Notes: generated from the sequence alone by a model not told the origin. 37,136 nucleotides of DNA from Mogibacterium pumilum (GCF_002243385.1 NZ_CP016199.1:972858-1009993), one strand, 5' to 3'; shown: positions 23,351 through 32,148, counted from the first letter of the stretch. Numbers and translations: made by a program.

Positions 23351-24034
23351 ATGACTCAAGAAGAACGTTTAGATATACTAGCGCAGGTTGCGTCTGGAAT
23401 CGCTAAACTGATGGGTAGCGATACAGAAGTCGTATTACACGATTTGACTAAGCGCGAAATCGTATTTATGCATAATAACAATATCACTGGTAGGGAGAGA
23501 AGCTACAGAATTAACCCTGGTGTATATGATGTTATAAGCAATCTAGCAGATGGCGAAGGTCATCTAATCGGCTATGCAAGCAAGTCGGCTCAAGGCAAAA
23601 AGCTTCGTGCATCCCACTTTATGTTTATGGATGATGAGAATAATCCTGCAGCTATGATTTGTATCAACCAGGATCCTTCGAAGGTTCAGGATATTATCAA
23701 CTACCTCAGCGACTCGATTAAAATCCATGATGTTGAGGAACCAACGGCTGATGATTCGGCATATTCAATTAATGACGAAGATTACATTCAGAACGTGATG
23801 AAGGATGCTATCGTAAAGTCGATAAAGCAGTACGATCCTAGCTTTGTTCATACAAAGGAAGGTAAGATTAAGTTACTGGCTAAATTTAAGTTCCAAGGGT
23901 TGTTCTCCGTGAAAGAGGCTGTTCCGTTTATCTGCGGGCAACTTTCAATCTCGCAGGCGACTCTATATAACTACCTGCGTGAGATAAGGGATGAGGAAGG
24001 ACGTGAACCATATAATGAGCTTAAACTCAGATAG
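23351..24034 (+). CDS. YheO-type PAS/HTH transcriptional regulator
   Basis: 227 residues. The N-terminal half (about 1-115) is a PAS-like sensor of the YheO type (GSDTEVVLHDL, GHLIGYASKSAQGKKLRASH, AAMICINQD). The C-terminus (about 185-222) is the matching helix-turn-helix, KEAVPFICGQLSISQATLYNYLREI split over its two helices, as in DauR/YheO regulators. The ligand is unknown. GAGGAG overlaps the end of the upstream membrane-protein gene, so translation is probably coupled and this protein may control its partner. A terminator follows. Confidence 0.85.
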   Translation: MTQEERLDILAQVASGIAKLMGSDTEVVLHDLTKREIVFMHNNNITGRERSYRINPGVYDVISNLADGEGHLIGYASKSAQGKKLRASHFMFMDDENNPAAMICINQDPSKVQDIINYLSDSIKIHDVEEPTADDSAYSINDEDYIQNVMKDAIVKSIKQYDPSFVHTKEGKIKLLAKFKFQGLFSVKEAVPFICGQLSISQATLYNYLREIRDEEGREPYNELKLR

Positions 24035-24105
24035 TATGCTTGTGTACATAATGAAATATATTATATTGGACTATTAAGATACTTCATAGAAATTAATAAA
24101 AGACT

Positions 24106-24138
24106 AAAAGGCAAGCAGAGTAGAGCTGTTTGCCTTTT
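24106..24138 (+). terminator. Intrinsic terminator of the yitT-regulator operon
   Basis: AAAAGGCAAGCAG, loop AGTAGAG, CTGTTTGCCTTTT with one G-T pair, giving a 13-bp stem whose distal arm supplies the T-run. The stretch from here to fhs is AT-rich with a promoter and no gene. Confidence 0.8.
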
Positions 24139-24246
24139 ATGATACAAACTTTCAAATGACTCATGAGAATTCGCCATAAATAAAGCTATAAAATATATAT
24201 TTATATATTATAGAATCATTAAATAATTTAATCATGCCCAAGTGTA

Positions 24247-24276
24247 TTGTATGGGAATGTAAACATGAAGTATAAT
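24247..24276 (+). promoter_or_regulatory. Probable fhs promoter
   Basis: -35 TTGTAT (24247-24252), an 18-bp spacer, and a consensus -10 TATAAT (24271-24276), leaving a leader of about 60 nt. No riboswitch fold was recognised in it. Confidence 0.55.
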
Positions 24277-24341
24277 GGCTGTATATAACTATATATGTAG
24301 ATATAAGCTTTTGACACATGTTATATTTGTGGAGGAATGTT

Positions 24342-26012
24342 ATGAAAAAAGACGTTGAAATTGCTCAGGAAGCGAAGATGCTTCCGATTACAGAAGTTGC
24401 AAAAATGCTCGATATCCCGAGTGATGAGCTTGAGCAATATGGAAAATACAAAGCTAAACTTTCTTATTCATATATTAAGGAAAACATGAATAGAGAAGAT
24501 GGCAAACTAGTACTGGTTACTGCAATCAATCCAACTCCAGCAGGAGAAGGAAAGACCACTACTAACGTAGGGCTCTCAATGGCACTAAGTAAGTTAGGTA
24601 AGAAGACTGTTACAACTCTTCGCGAGCCTTCGCTAGGACCTTGCTTTGGAGTCAAGGGCGGTGCAGCTGGTGGTGGATACTCACAGGTAGTTCCTATGGA
24701 CGATATCAACCTGCATTTTACAGGTGACTTCCACGCTATCACATCTGCTCACAACCTACTTGCAGCTCTGCTAGATAACCATATTCATCAGGGCAATAAG
24801 CTAGGAATAGTTACTAAAAAAATTGTTTGGAAACGCGTAGTAGATATGAACGACCGTGCGCTCCGTAACATCGTTATAGGACTAGGTGGTAAGGGCGATG
24901 GCGTAACACGCGAGAACGGATTTGATATCACAGTTGCTTCTGAAATTATGGCAATCCTTTGCTTAGCATCGGACCTTGATGATCTCAAGGAGAGATTATC
25001 AAAGATGGTTGTTGCATACAATTATGAAGGAGATGCTGTGACTGCTGGAGACTTAGAAGCTACAGGTGCTATGGCATTGTTGCTCAAAGATGCAATTAAG
25101 CCAAATATTGTTCAGACTCTTGACAATACACCTGCGTTCATTCACGGTGGACCGTTTGCTAATATCGCTCATGGATGCAATTCTGTAGTTGCTACGAAGA
25201 CAGCGCTTAAACTCGGCGACTACGTTGTTACAGAAGCTGGATTTGGAGCGGACTTAGGAGCTGAAAAATTCTTTGATATCAAGTGCAGATACGCTGGACT
25301 AAAGCCAGACTGCGTAGTAATAGTGGCGACAGTTCGTGCGCTTAAGATGAATGGCGGAATAGCTAAGGACAACCTAGCGGAAGAGAATTTAGAAGCACTT
25401 AAGGCTGGTTCCTCCAATCTGATTAGACATATCGAGAATGTAACTAAGTTCAGCGTTCCATCAGTAGTTGCAATCAATAGATTCCCAACTGACACTGAGG
25501 CCGAGCTGGAGCTACTCGATAAGATCTGTGAAGAGTATGGAGTAAAGGTAGTTCTATCTGAGGTCTTTGCTAAGGGTGCCGAAGGTGGTATGGAGCTCGC
25601 TGACGAAGTAATCAGAATCTGTGAGGAAGGAAAGGCTGACTTTAAGCCACTTTACGATCTTGAACTACCAATAGAAGAGAAGATGGAGAAGATTGCAAAG
25701 GAAATCTATCGTGCAGACGGAGTTGATTTCACAGCAGTTGCTCAGAAACAGATTAAGGAACTAAAAAAACTAGGATATGACAAGCTCCCAATCTGTGTTG
25801 CAAAGACTCAGTATTCATTCTCTGACGATGCTGCTCTACTCGGTGCTCCAACAGGATTCAGAATCACGGTTAGAGAGTTTAGAGTATCCGCTGGCGCTGG
25901 ATTCATCGTTGCGCTTACAGGCTCAATCATGACTATGCCAGGACTTCCTAAGGTGCCTGCTGCAAACGGTATGGATGTTCTATCCGATGGAACTATCATA
26001 GGACTATCATAA
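24342..26012 (+). CDS. fhs: Formate-tetrahydrofolate ligase
   Basis: 556 residues, family length. It joins formate to tetrahydrofolate at the cost of ATP, giving 10-formyl-THF for one-carbon metabolism. The ATP-binding TPAGEGKTT is at 65-73, followed by the conserved [20 protein letters not shown] (~100-119) and [14 protein letters not shown]. The C-terminus keeps [17 protein letters not shown]. The start at 24342 has GGAGGA upstream; a longer frame from 24318 is out of reach of it. It is a single-gene unit. No other one-carbon genes are in the window, so an acetogenic pathway cannot be inferred. Confidence 0.95.
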   Translation: MKKDVEIAQEAKMLPITEVAKMLDIPSDELEQYGKYKAKLSYSYIKENMNREDGKLVLVTAINPTPAGEGKTTTNVGLSMALSKLGKKTVTTLREPSLGPCFGVKGGAAGGGYSQVVPMDDINLHFTGDFHAITSAHNLLAALLDNHIHQGNKLGIVTKKIVWKRVVDMNDRALRNIVIGLGGKGDGVTRENGFDITVASEIMAILCLASDLDDLKERLSKMVVAYNYEGDAVTAGDLEATGAMALLLKDAIKPNIVQTLDNTPAFIHGGPFANIAHGCNSVVATKTALKLGDYVVTEAGFGADLGAEKFFDIKCRYAGLKPDCVVIVATVRALKMNGGIAKDNLAEENLEALKAGSSNLIRHIENVTKFSVPSVVAINRFPTDTEAELELLDKICEEYGVKVVLSEVFAKGAEGGMELADEVIRICEEGKADFKPLYDLELPIEEKMEKIAKEIYRADGVDFTAVAQKQIKELKKLGYDKLPICVAKTQYSFSDDAALLGAPTGFRITVREFRVSAGAGFIVALTGSIMTMPGLPKVPAANGMDVLSDGTIIGLS

Positions 26013-26021
26013 GACGCAATA

Positions 26022-26081
26022 TGATTATGCACCAGATTATGTAGTTAGGCTTTTTGCCACACGTATCTGGTGCTATAATCA
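26022..26081. promoter_or_regulatory. Long inverted repeat overlapping an extended -10 promoter
   Basis: TGATTATGCACCAGAT (26022-26037) is mirrored by ATCTGGTGC (26065-26073) and TAATCA (26076-26081), a stem of about 15 bp with one small bulge around a 27-nt loop. The right arm contains TGCTATAAT (26071-26079), an extended -10 for the aminopeptidase gene. A weak fhs terminator or an operator covering the promoter are both possible. Confidence 0.6.
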
Positions 26082-26130
26082 ATTTAAGACAATATTATTA
26101 TTTAATTGTTCATTCGAAAGGAGACTTTAA

Positions 26131-27921
26131 ATGAGTGTTATTCAGGAGAGACTCGCTGCACTCCGTTCCAAGATGCAGGAGCACGGTATTAACTATTACG
26201 TAGTTCCAACTGCTGACTTCCATCAGAGCGAGTATGTTGGTGAGCACTTCAAGGCAAGAAAGTTCATCACAGGATTCTCAGGATCTGCAGGTGTTGCAGT
26301 AGTAGGTCTAGAAGGAGCGTGGCTCTGGGTTGATGGAAGATACTTCATCCAGGCAGCTGAGCAGCTAAAGGATACATCCGTTGAGTTAATGAAGATGGGT
26401 GAGCCAGGAGTTCCAACATTAGATTCATTTATCAACAGTAACCTCAAGAAGGGTGAGAAGATTGGATTTGACGGTAGAGTTGTATCAATGGAAGAGGGTC
26501 TTCTGTACGCTGAAATTGCTAAGAAGCATGAAGGCAGCATCGAGTACGGTGTAGATTTAATCGACGAGATTTGGACAGATAGACCGCCACTTTCAGAGAA
26601 GCCAGCGTTTGATCTTGATGTTAAATATACTGGAAAGACAGTTGCTGAGAAACTTGCTGATATCCGTGAGAAGATGGTAGATGCTGAGGCAGATATGCAC
26701 GTTGTTACAACACTTGACGATATCTGCTGGACTCTCAACATCCGTGGAGATGATATCGACTTCTTCCCACTAGTTCTATCATATGCGCTTATGGATGCGA
26801 ATACATATCACCTATATATAGACGAGCGTAAACTAAATGATGAGATTAAGGCTCACTTTGCAGCAGACGGAATAGTTCTACACCCATATAACGACATTTA
26901 TGAGGATATCAAGAAAATTCCAGAAGATACTAAGCTGATGTTAGATGCATCTAAAGTTAATTATGCTATGTTCTGTAACATTCCTAAGTCAGTTAAGAAG
27001 ATTGACGTGATGAATCCTGAGATGATATTCAAGAACGTTAAGAACTCCGTAGAACTCGAAAATATCCGTAAAGCACAAATAAAGGATAGTATTGCTCACC
27101 TGCGTCTCATGAAATGGATCAAGGAGAATGTTGGTAAGATTGAGATGACAGAACTTAGCGTTGCAAACAAGCTAGATGAATTCCGTGCCGAACTCGGAAA
27201 CTTCATTCGCCCAAGTTTCGAACCAATCTCATCTTATGGTGCACATGCTGCAATTGTGCACTACGCACCAACACCTGAAACAGATATCCCAGTATTAGCT
27301 AAAGGACTTCACTTGACAGATACTGGTGCAGGATTCTACGAGGGTTCAACCGACATCACAAGAACCTACGTATTAGGCGAGATTACAGATCAGATGAAGA
27401 AAGACTTTACTCTAGTTGCTATCAGTAATCTATCTCTTGCAAATGCTAAGTTCCTTTACGGCTGTAACGGGGTAATCCTTGATGCATATGCAAGAAAACC
27501 ATTCTGGGATCGCCATCTCAACTTTAACCATGGAACTGGTCATGGAGTAGGATATCTTCTAAATATCCACGAGGGACCTGCAAGCTTCCGTTGGACATAC
27601 AGAAAGGGTAACCAATGCGTAATTGACGAAGGTATGGTTATCACAGATGAGCCAGGCATCTACATCGAAGGATCGCACGGAATTCGTCTAGAGAATGAAC
27701 TTCTATGTGTACTCGACGAGGTAAATGAATACGGTAGATTTCTCAAGTTCGAGCCAATTACACTAGTTCCATTCGACCTAGATGCTATTGATCCAGATTT
27801 CATGACAGAAGAAGAGCGCAAGCAGCTTAACGATTACCACAAACATGTATATGAAGTTATCGCTCCATACCTAGAGGAGGATGAGAGAGAGTATCTGGCA
27901 AAATATACAAGAGAGGTTTAA
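26131..27921 (+). CDS. M24 family aminopeptidase (large aminopeptidase P type)
   Basis: 596 residues. It removes N-terminal residues that precede proline, using two metal ions in a pita-bread fold. As in the long eukaryote-like aminopeptidase P, two creatinase-like N-terminal domains (about 1-310) precede the catalytic domain. Metal ligands are Asp397 (LTDTGAG) and Asp408 (STDITRT), His471 (NHGTGHGVGY), and the glutamates in TDEPGIYIEG and IRLENELLCV. A short C-terminal domain follows (MTEEERKQLNDYH). GAAAGGAG lies upstream of the ATG. It works with the peptidase and transporter genes nearby in peptide use. Confidence 0.92.
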   Translation: MSVIQERLAALRSKMQEHGINYYVVPTADFHQSEYVGEHFKARKFITGFSGSAGVAVVGLEGAWLWVDGRYFIQAAEQLKDTSVELMKMGEPGVPTLDSFINSNLKKGEKIGFDGRVVSMEEGLLYAEIAKKHEGSIEYGVDLIDEIWTDRPPLSEKPAFDLDVKYTGKTVAEKLADIREKMVDAEADMHVVTTLDDICWTLNIRGDDIDFFPLVLSYALMDANTYHLYIDERKLNDEIKAHFAADGIVLHPYNDIYEDIKKIPEDTKLMLDASKVNYAMFCNIPKSVKKIDVMNPEMIFKNVKNSVELENIRKAQIKDSIAHLRLMKWIKENVGKIEMTELSVANKLDEFRAELGNFIRPSFEPISSYGAHAAIVHYAPTPETDIPVLAKGLHLTDTGAGFYEGSTDITRTYVLGEITDQMKKDFTLVAISNLSLANAKFLYGCNGVILDAYARKPFWDRHLNFNHGTGHGVGYLLNIHEGPASFRWTYRKGNQCVIDEGMVITDEPGIYIEGSHGIRLENELLCVLDEVNEYGRFLKFEPITLVPFDLDAIDPDFMTEEERKQLNDYHKHVYEVIAPYLEEDEREYLAKYTREV

Positions 27922-27960
27922 GTTTAGGTATCTAAAATAATAATAGATATATAACAATGA

Positions 27961-27993
27961 AATCCCCATCCAGTTTACTGGATGGGGATTTTG
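27961..27993 (+). terminator. Intrinsic terminator of the M24 aminopeptidase gene
   Basis: AAATCCCCATCCAG, loop TTTA, CTGGATGGGGATTTT. A perfect 14-bp stem, very stable, 40 bp after the stop. Confidence 0.85.
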
Positions 27994-28250
27994 GTGATAA
28001 AATACAAGCAACTGTTTTTGACATATTCACGCATGGAAGTTGTTAGTAAAATTCAGATGATTTTACCTGGATACTATTATAGCGATATCATAACTGGCTA
28101 ACATCTTGAACAAATATTGATTACAAAGATGTTATTATGTTCGTAACAATATTTGCTCTTAATATTATTCTGTTATACCTCTTAGTTCCCAAAGCAAAGC
28201 TAATTAATGCTAAATAGCATGGGGCAATATTACGTCATATAGAAACGATA
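27994..28250. other. AT-rich gap with a tiny hydrophobic reading frame
   Basis: Between two terminators there is no convincing gene. A frame at 28137-28217 (plus) encodes 26 residues (MFVTIFALNIILLYLLVPKA then KLINAK) that look like a single membrane helix, but no ribosome-binding site precedes it. A small hairpin GTAAAAT/ATTTTAC lies at 28046-28066. A TTGACA at 28018 has no good -10. Confidence 0.35.
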
Positions 28251-28276
28251 AAAAGCTCCGCTACTAACGGAGCTTT
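28251..28276 (-). terminator. Terminator of the peptide transporter gene
   Basis: AAAGCTCCG, loop CTACTAA, CGGAGCTTT. On the minus strand the stem is followed by TTTTTA, 50 bp past the transporter stop, so it serves that gene. Confidence 0.75.
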
Positions 28277-28326
28277 AAGCAATATATTAAATGTGTAAAT
28301 ACATTGATCATACATCAATATAGATT

Positions 28327-29694
28327 TTATTCTTCGTCCTTATTCTTAACGAGGGACATTAACTTTCCATCGAGAGTGAATAGGATAATTGTACTTACAA
28401 ATGCAACTGCTGCAATTGCGATACAAGCCTTGGAGAATGCGAATTTTCCACTGAATGCAAATGCGTATACGTTTCCGTATAGCTTAGCTGCTGCAAATAG
28501 TCCGAGTCCCCATACTGCTGACATGATAGCGAGTAGACGGCTTGGTGAATACTGACCGATAAACGCATTTCCTAGAGGTGAGAAGAACATCTCTCCAAGT
28601 GTTAGGAATACGAAAAAGACAACTAGAAGTAGCACTGTAGGCTTGCTATCTCCACGTACGATATCTATTACAGCGTAGTAGATGTATCCGATTCCGAGGA
28701 AACCTAGCCCTAGACCGAGCTTCTTAAAGATACTCATATCTCCCTGTGGACGAGCTGCTAGCTTCTGCCATAGAAGAGCAGTTAGAGGTCCAGAAATAAC
28801 GCAGAATAGAGCGTTTAGTGAGTCGAACCATGTTGTAGGAACTGTAAATCCTCCAACCTTCCAGTTCATGTTCTCTGTCCAGTGGTAGTAGATTGGTAGA
28901 TAAGCTAGATACCAGAAGAGCCAGAATATAATCTGGAATGCCGATACGAGAATAATAGCGGATACACGCTTCTTCTCGAGAAGAGTCATCTTCTGATGAG
29001 TCTTTGCTGCAGCTTTCTCTTCAGCTTCTCTCTTGAGTTCTTCCTCTGTTTTGTACATCTTAAACGGCTTCTTACCGTAGTCATTGCCCTTGAGCTTCAT
29101 TCCGACTGTAAACCAGATGCAACCTAGAAGCATTGAGATAGCAGCAAGTCTAAAGCAAGGACGGAACCCGAGAACGTCGCCGGATTTAAATGTGTACTGA
29201 TATAGGATACCTGCAAGTAGAGGACCAAAAAACGCACCTACATTTACAAGTGAATAACGGATTGAATAAGCCGAGTTAAGATCTTGAGGCTTTACAACTC
29301 TTCCGATTAGAGGACCAGTCTTAAATAGTCCAAGTCCAAATGCTACGCAGAATACCATTACGTATACTAGCTTTGCATCATGTGCGATAGATCCGGAGAA
29401 GTAACCGAATGAGATAATGAGCATGCCTGCAGGAGTTGTGTATCTAGCACCGATCAGTTTATCGGTGATAAATGCTCCTAGGAAACCTGCTAGATATGAG
29501 TAAGCGGTTAGGTCTGCCTGCATCTTTGCAGCTGTTGTATTAGCAAGACCAAGTCCGCCAGAAGCAACAGCAGTTGAAACGAATACTAGGATCAGAGAAC
29601 GTCCGAGATAAAAAGATAGACGCTCAAATATTTCTGTGCAGCCACAAATCCAAAAAGCTATCGGGTATTTGCGCTTTTTCTCAAGTTCTGTCAT
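28327..29694 (-). CDS. POT/PTR family di- and tripeptide transporter
   Basis: 455 residues with about 12-14 membrane helices. The N-terminus carries the POT signature ExxER as EIFERLSFYLGRS in helix 1, which couples proton entry to peptide uptake. The later FFSPLGNAFIGQYSP followed by the LLAIMSAVWGLG region matches the second PTR2 signature. A charged loop of about 45 residues (KPFKMYKTEEELKREAEEKA) separates the halves. The start at 29694 has AAGGAGG nine bases upstream; the frame could open at 29778 but has no such site there. With pepT and the M24 peptidase it fits a peptide-fermenting lifestyle. Confidence 0.9.
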   Translation of the reverse strand: MTELEKKRKYPIAFWICGCTEIFERLSFYLGRSLILVFVSTAVASGGLGLANTTAAKMQADLTAYSYLAGFLGAFITDKLIGARYTTPAGMLIISFGYFSGSIAHDAKLVYVMVFCVAFGLGLFKTGPLIGRVVKPQDLNSAYSIRYSLVNVGAFFGPLLAGILYQYTFKSGDVLGFRPCFRLAAISMLLGCIWFTVGMKLKGNDYGKKPFKMYKTEEELKREAEEKAAAKTHQKMTLLEKKRVSAIILVSAFQIIFWLFWYLAYLPIYYHWTENMNWKVGGFTVPTTWFDSLNALFCVISGPLTALLWQKLAARPQGDMSIFKKLGLGLGFLGIGYIYYAVIDIVRGDSKPTVLLLVVFFVFLTLGEMFFSPLGNAFIGQYSPSRLLAIMSAVWGLGLFAAAKLYGNVYAFAFSGKFAFSKACIAIAAVAFVSTIILFTLDGKLMSLVKNKDEE

Positions 29695-29746
29695 GGGTAA
29701 CCTCCTTAATAAAGCGTGACAGCAATAACTTAAGCTTCCCATCTTG

Positions 29747-29752
29747 ATTATA
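29747..29752 (-). promoter_or_regulatory. Likely -10 element of the peptide transporter
   Basis: A consensus TATAAT on the minus strand, 53 bp before the transporter start. No clear -35 lies 17 bp upstream, so an activator may be needed. Confidence 0.4.
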
Positions 29753-29810
29753 TTTAGTACAAAAGGAAAAAAGTGCACTTCAATACTTAATCAAAACAGT
29801 GAAGAAAACA

Positions 29811-29833
29811 CACTATTAATATATTGAATAGTG
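29811..29833. promoter_or_regulatory. Inverted repeat upstream of the transporter promoter
   Basis: CACTATT and AATAGTG, 9 bp apart, lie about 60 bp upstream of the transporter -10. It could be an activator or repressor site. The rest of the 277-bp gap is AT-rich and without a gene. Confidence 0.4.
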
Positions 29834-29917
29834 ACGCCATATCACAATTCAATTTTGCCATATATAGCATGATAAGTAAACAACTACGTACAAGAAAAAA
29901 GACATATAATAATATTA

Positions 29918-29943
29918 AAACCACCTCGTAGTCGAGATGGTTT
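29918..29943 (-). terminator. Terminator of the DtxR/MntR-type gene
   Basis: AAACCACCTCG, loop TAGT, CGAGATGGTTT: an 11-bp stem with one C-A mismatch. On the minus strand it is followed by a T-rich tail (TTTTAATATTATT). Confidence 0.7.
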
Positions 29944-29971
29944 ATCAGGTGTTTATAGAAATTTTTCAAAT

Positions 29972-30382
29972 TTAACGCGATGACTCGCCGTCATGGTTCA
30001 TAGCAGGGCACTCTGCTATGAAGTTATTAACATGGTTACAAATGGCTTCATATGTAGCCTGGCTAATATCGTGTTCAATCTTGCACGCATCTTCGTCAGC
30101 AGTTTCCTTATCTATACCGAGTAGAGTCAGGAAGCGAGAAAGCATCTTGTGTCTATCATAAATTTTTGTAGCAATCGACATTCCAGTTTCAGTGAGATGA
30201 ATAAGACCATCATCATCCATTGTAATGTAGCCGTTTTCCCTGAGCCTCTTAGTAGCATATGAAACGCTAGGCTTTGTTACATCAAGATGCCTTGCAATAT
30301 CGATGGACTTGATATATCCTCTCTGCTCACTAAGCATCAGCATTGTCTCTAAATAATCTTCCGAAGACTTCTGAATTTTCAT
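29972..30382 (-). CDS. DtxR/MntR family metal-dependent repressor
   Basis: 136 residues. A winged helix-turn-helix (about 8-65, DIARHLDVTKPSVSYATKRL) and a metal-binding dimerisation domain; there is no C-terminal SH3 domain, as in MntR. Aligned by spacing to MntR, the metal ligands would be Asp9, Glu12, His78, Cys100, Glu103 and His104. The acids at 9 and 12 are MntR-like, but Cys100 replaces the usual MntR glutamate as in iron-sensing DtxR, so metal choice (Mn or Fe) is uncertain. The start at 30382 is set by AAGGAGGG seven bases upstream, which itself covers another ATG at 30400. An operator-like sequence overlaps its own promoter. Confidence 0.87.
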   Translation of the reverse strand: MKIQKSSEDYLETMLMLSEQRGYIKSIDIARHLDVTKPSVSYATKRLRENGYITMDDDGLIHLTETGMSIATKIYDRHKMLSRFLTLLGIDKETADEDACKIEHDISQATYEAICNHVNNFIAECPAMNHDGESSR

Positions 30383-30406
30383 GAAATATCCCTCCTTCAT
30401 TTATAG

Positions 30407-30437
30407 TTAGATTAGCATAACACACCGATAATAGCAA
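30407..30437 (-). promoter_or_regulatory. Promoter and DtxR-box of the metal regulator gene
   Basis: On the minus strand, -35 TTGCTA (30437-30432), a 17-bp spacer and -10 TAATCT (30414-30409, extended by TGC). Overlapping it, plus-strand TTAGATTAGCATAAC (30407-30421) matches 13 of the first 15 bases of the classic DtxR operator TTAGGTTAGCCTAACCT. This implies autorepression. Confidence 0.65.
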
Positions 30438-30487
30438 CATTGCGTATAATAAGAAACGATAAATTTAAATTTTTCTTGATTTAGTTG

Positions 30488-30538
30488 TTGACAATTTAAT
30501 TTAAAATGATATTATATTAATAACGATAACGATTATCA
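30488..30538 (+). promoter_or_regulatory. Promoter and Fur/PerR box of the Fur-family gene
   Basis: -35 TTGACA (30488-30493), an 18-bp spacer and -10 TTATAT (30512-30517). Just downstream CGATAACGATTATCA (30524-30538) fits the 7-1-7 Fur-family box TGATAATnATTATCA at 12 of 14 paired positions. It covers the likely transcription start, so the gene is probably self-repressed. Confidence 0.7.
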
Positions 30539-30553
30539 ATATTAGAGGTACTA

Positions 30554-30937
30554 ATGATTAAGTATAGCAAGCAGCGTCAAGCAATTAAAGATCAATTATC
30601 GAATAGAGGAGATCATCCGACAGCTGAGACTCTGTATTCAGAGCTTAAGGTTAACATGCCTAATCTTAGTATTGCGACCGTATACCGAAATTTAAAGCAA
30701 CTTGAAGGTATGGGCGAGGTTTCTACTATTATCACGGATGGTGCAACAAGGTATGATTATAATGTAAAGCCTCATGCACACTTCTTCTGCAATAAATGTG
30801 GTTCAGTTCTCGATATTGATACCGATAAGGAACAGATCGTTAAAATTGGCCAGGAGAATTTTTCTGGCTCAATAGAAGGGTGTGAAGTTAACTTCTATGG
30901 ACTTTGCCCTGACTGCATGGCGAAGAGTCGTGCATAA
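30554..30937 (+). CDS. Fur family regulator, PerR type
   Basis: 127 residues. A winged-helix N-terminus (about 1-65, HPTAETLYSEL, SIATVYRNLKQLE) and a metal-binding dimerisation domain. Structural zinc is held by Cys79, Cys82, Cys118 and Cys121. The regulatory-metal set His21, Asp68, His74, His76 and Asp87 has the same spacing as the PerR ligands His37, Asp85, His91, His93 and Asp104; the Asp at 87 (Glu in Fur) favours a peroxide sensor. The rubrerythrin gene 60 bp downstream is a typical PerR target. A Fur-family box lies at its own promoter. Confidence 0.85.
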   Translation: MIKYSKQRQAIKDQLSNRGDHPTAETLYSELKVNMPNLSIATVYRNLKQLEGMGEVSTIITDGATRYDYNVKPHAHFFCNKCGSVLDIDTDKEQIVKIGQENFSGSIEGCEVNFYGLCPDCMAKSRA

Positions 30938-30997
30938 ATGATTAACAAATGACTTTATTTTTATGTAATTCAGCAATGCTGAAGAAGGGAGAATGAA

Positions 30998-31540
30998 ATG
31001 GCTAAGTTTGTATGTCAAGTATGTGGTTACGTTCACGAGGGAGATCAGGCACCAGAGAAGTGTCCAGTATGCGGAGTTCCTGCAGAGAAGTTCAAGAAGC
31101 AGGAAGGTGAGATGACTTGGGCTGCTGAGCACGTTGTAGGTGTTGCTCAGGGCGCTAGCGAGGACATCATGGCTGATCTAAGAGCTAACTTTGAGGGAGA
31201 ATGCAGCGAAGTAGGTATGTACCTTGCAATGGCTAGAGTTGCTCACAGAGAAGGATATCCTGAAGTTGGACTATACTACGAGAAGGCTGCTTACGAAGAG
31301 GCAGAGCACGCTGCAAAGTTTGCTGAGCTTCTAGGAGAGGTTCTAACTAACAGCACACAGAAGAACCTACAACTAAGAGTTGACGCTGAGAATGGCGCAA
31401 CAGCTGGAAAGTTTGACCTTGCTAAGAGAGCAAAGGCTGCTAACCTCGATGCAATTCATGACACAGTTCATGAGATGGCTAGAGACGAGGCTAGACATGG
31501 AAAGGCATTTGCTGGACTTCTAGAGAGATACTTCGACTAA
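30998..31540 (+). CDS. Reverse rubrerythrin
   Basis: 180 residues. It reduces hydrogen peroxide (and in clostridia also oxygen) at a di-iron site with electrons passed through rubredoxin iron. The rubredoxin domain comes first (Cys6, Cys9, Cys22, Cys25) and the ferritin-like domain second, the reverse of classical rubrerythrin. Di-iron ligands are visible in FEGECSE, EEAEH (Glu101/His104) and RDEARH (Glu164/His167). AAGGGAG lies upstream of the ATG. It probably shares a transcript with the PerR-type gene, and a strong terminator follows. Confidence 0.93.
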   Translation: MAKFVCQVCGYVHEGDQAPEKCPVCGVPAEKFKKQEGEMTWAAEHVVGVAQGASEDIMADLRANFEGECSEVGMYLAMARVAHREGYPEVGLYYEKAAYEEAEHAAKFAELLGEVLTNSTQKNLQLRVDAENGATAGKFDLAKRAKAANLDAIHDTVHEMARDEARHGKAFAGLLERYFD

Positions 31541-31578
31541 ATTCCGACCTAAATGCAGATACTATTCATATAAGAGAT

Positions 31579-31599
31579 GGGGCTTCGGCCCCGTTTTTT
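31579..31599 (+). terminator. Intrinsic terminator of rubrerythrin
   Basis: GGGGC, loop TTCG, GCCCC, then GTTTTTT. A stable UUCG-capped hairpin 38 bp after the stop. Confidence 0.85.
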
Positions 31600-31665
31600 A
31601 ATACTTTAAGCCGTTTTTCATAATAGCTTCTTTATCATTGCGTCACCCAAAATACAAACACCGTA

Positions 31666-31674
31666 TGTTATAAT
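31666..31674 (+). promoter_or_regulatory. Extended -10 promoter of a small membrane-protein gene
   Basis: TGT followed by a consensus TATAAT (31669-31674). No good -35 is visible at the usual distance, as is usual for extended -10 promoters. Confidence 0.55.
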
Positions 31675-31737
31675 ACGCGATATAAAGTAAAGATAATTTA
31701 CCAATAAGGTGAAAGTTAATACATGGGGGGAAATGAA

Positions 31738-32040
31738 ATGTACTATCGGGATGATGGTGGACTTGGCTGCTTAATAGGAATATTCATAGTACTGATACTT
31801 TTGTCAGCAGTGATGGCAATAATTTTAAATCCAGTATTCTGGATTGTTGTCGGTATCCTTGTATTGTTTCAAGCTATCTTGAAGAAGTTGGGTGGTCGTA
31901 ATGAAGAGGCGTCGCAGCAGTACTATTATTCGGAAACTCGGTCTTATAAAGCTAACAATGGTATTGACAATGAGTTAGAAGAGGAGTTTACAAAGGATGC
32001 GGTAGATGTGGATGTAGAAGTAATCCCAGATGATAAGTAA
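31738..32040 (+). CDS. Small membrane protein of unknown function
   Basis: 100 residues. The start at 31738 (MYYRDDGGLGCLIGIF) lies 7 bp after a GGGGGG run; an in-frame ATG at 31723 would overlap that run. Two adjacent hydrophobic helices (about 9-30 and 32-48, with a proline between) are followed by a polar, very acidic C-terminus ending DVDVEVIPDDK. This suggests a helical hairpin anchored in the membrane with an acidic cytosolic tail. No family is recognised. It has its own promoter and terminator. Confidence 0.65.
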   Translation: MYYRDDGGLGCLIGIFIVLILLSAVMAIILNPVFWIVVGILVLFQAILKKLGGRNEEASQQYYYSETRSYKANNGIDNELEEEFTKDAVDVDVEVIPDDK

Positions 32041-32107
32041 CTGAAGTAGTTTGTGTATTTCCAGATACATATTGCATAATTTGATTTGAGAATAATGATT
32101 AAAATAC

Positions 32108-32148
32108 CTTCGGTGATTAGATTTATGCTTTTTCACCGAAGCTTTTTT
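32108..32148 (+). terminator. Intrinsic terminator before the DUF2130 gene
   Basis: CTTCGGTGA and TCACCGAAG form a 9-bp stem with a 16-nt loop, then CTTTTTT. No clear promoter lies between it and the next gene. Confidence 0.8.

Noticed and set aside
24140-24341. A ZTP or THF riboswitch upstream of fhs
   Set aside because: fhs is a known target of ZTP (pfl-motif) riboswitches, but the conserved CCGGGGAG-type block and paired regions are absent from this AT-rich leader.
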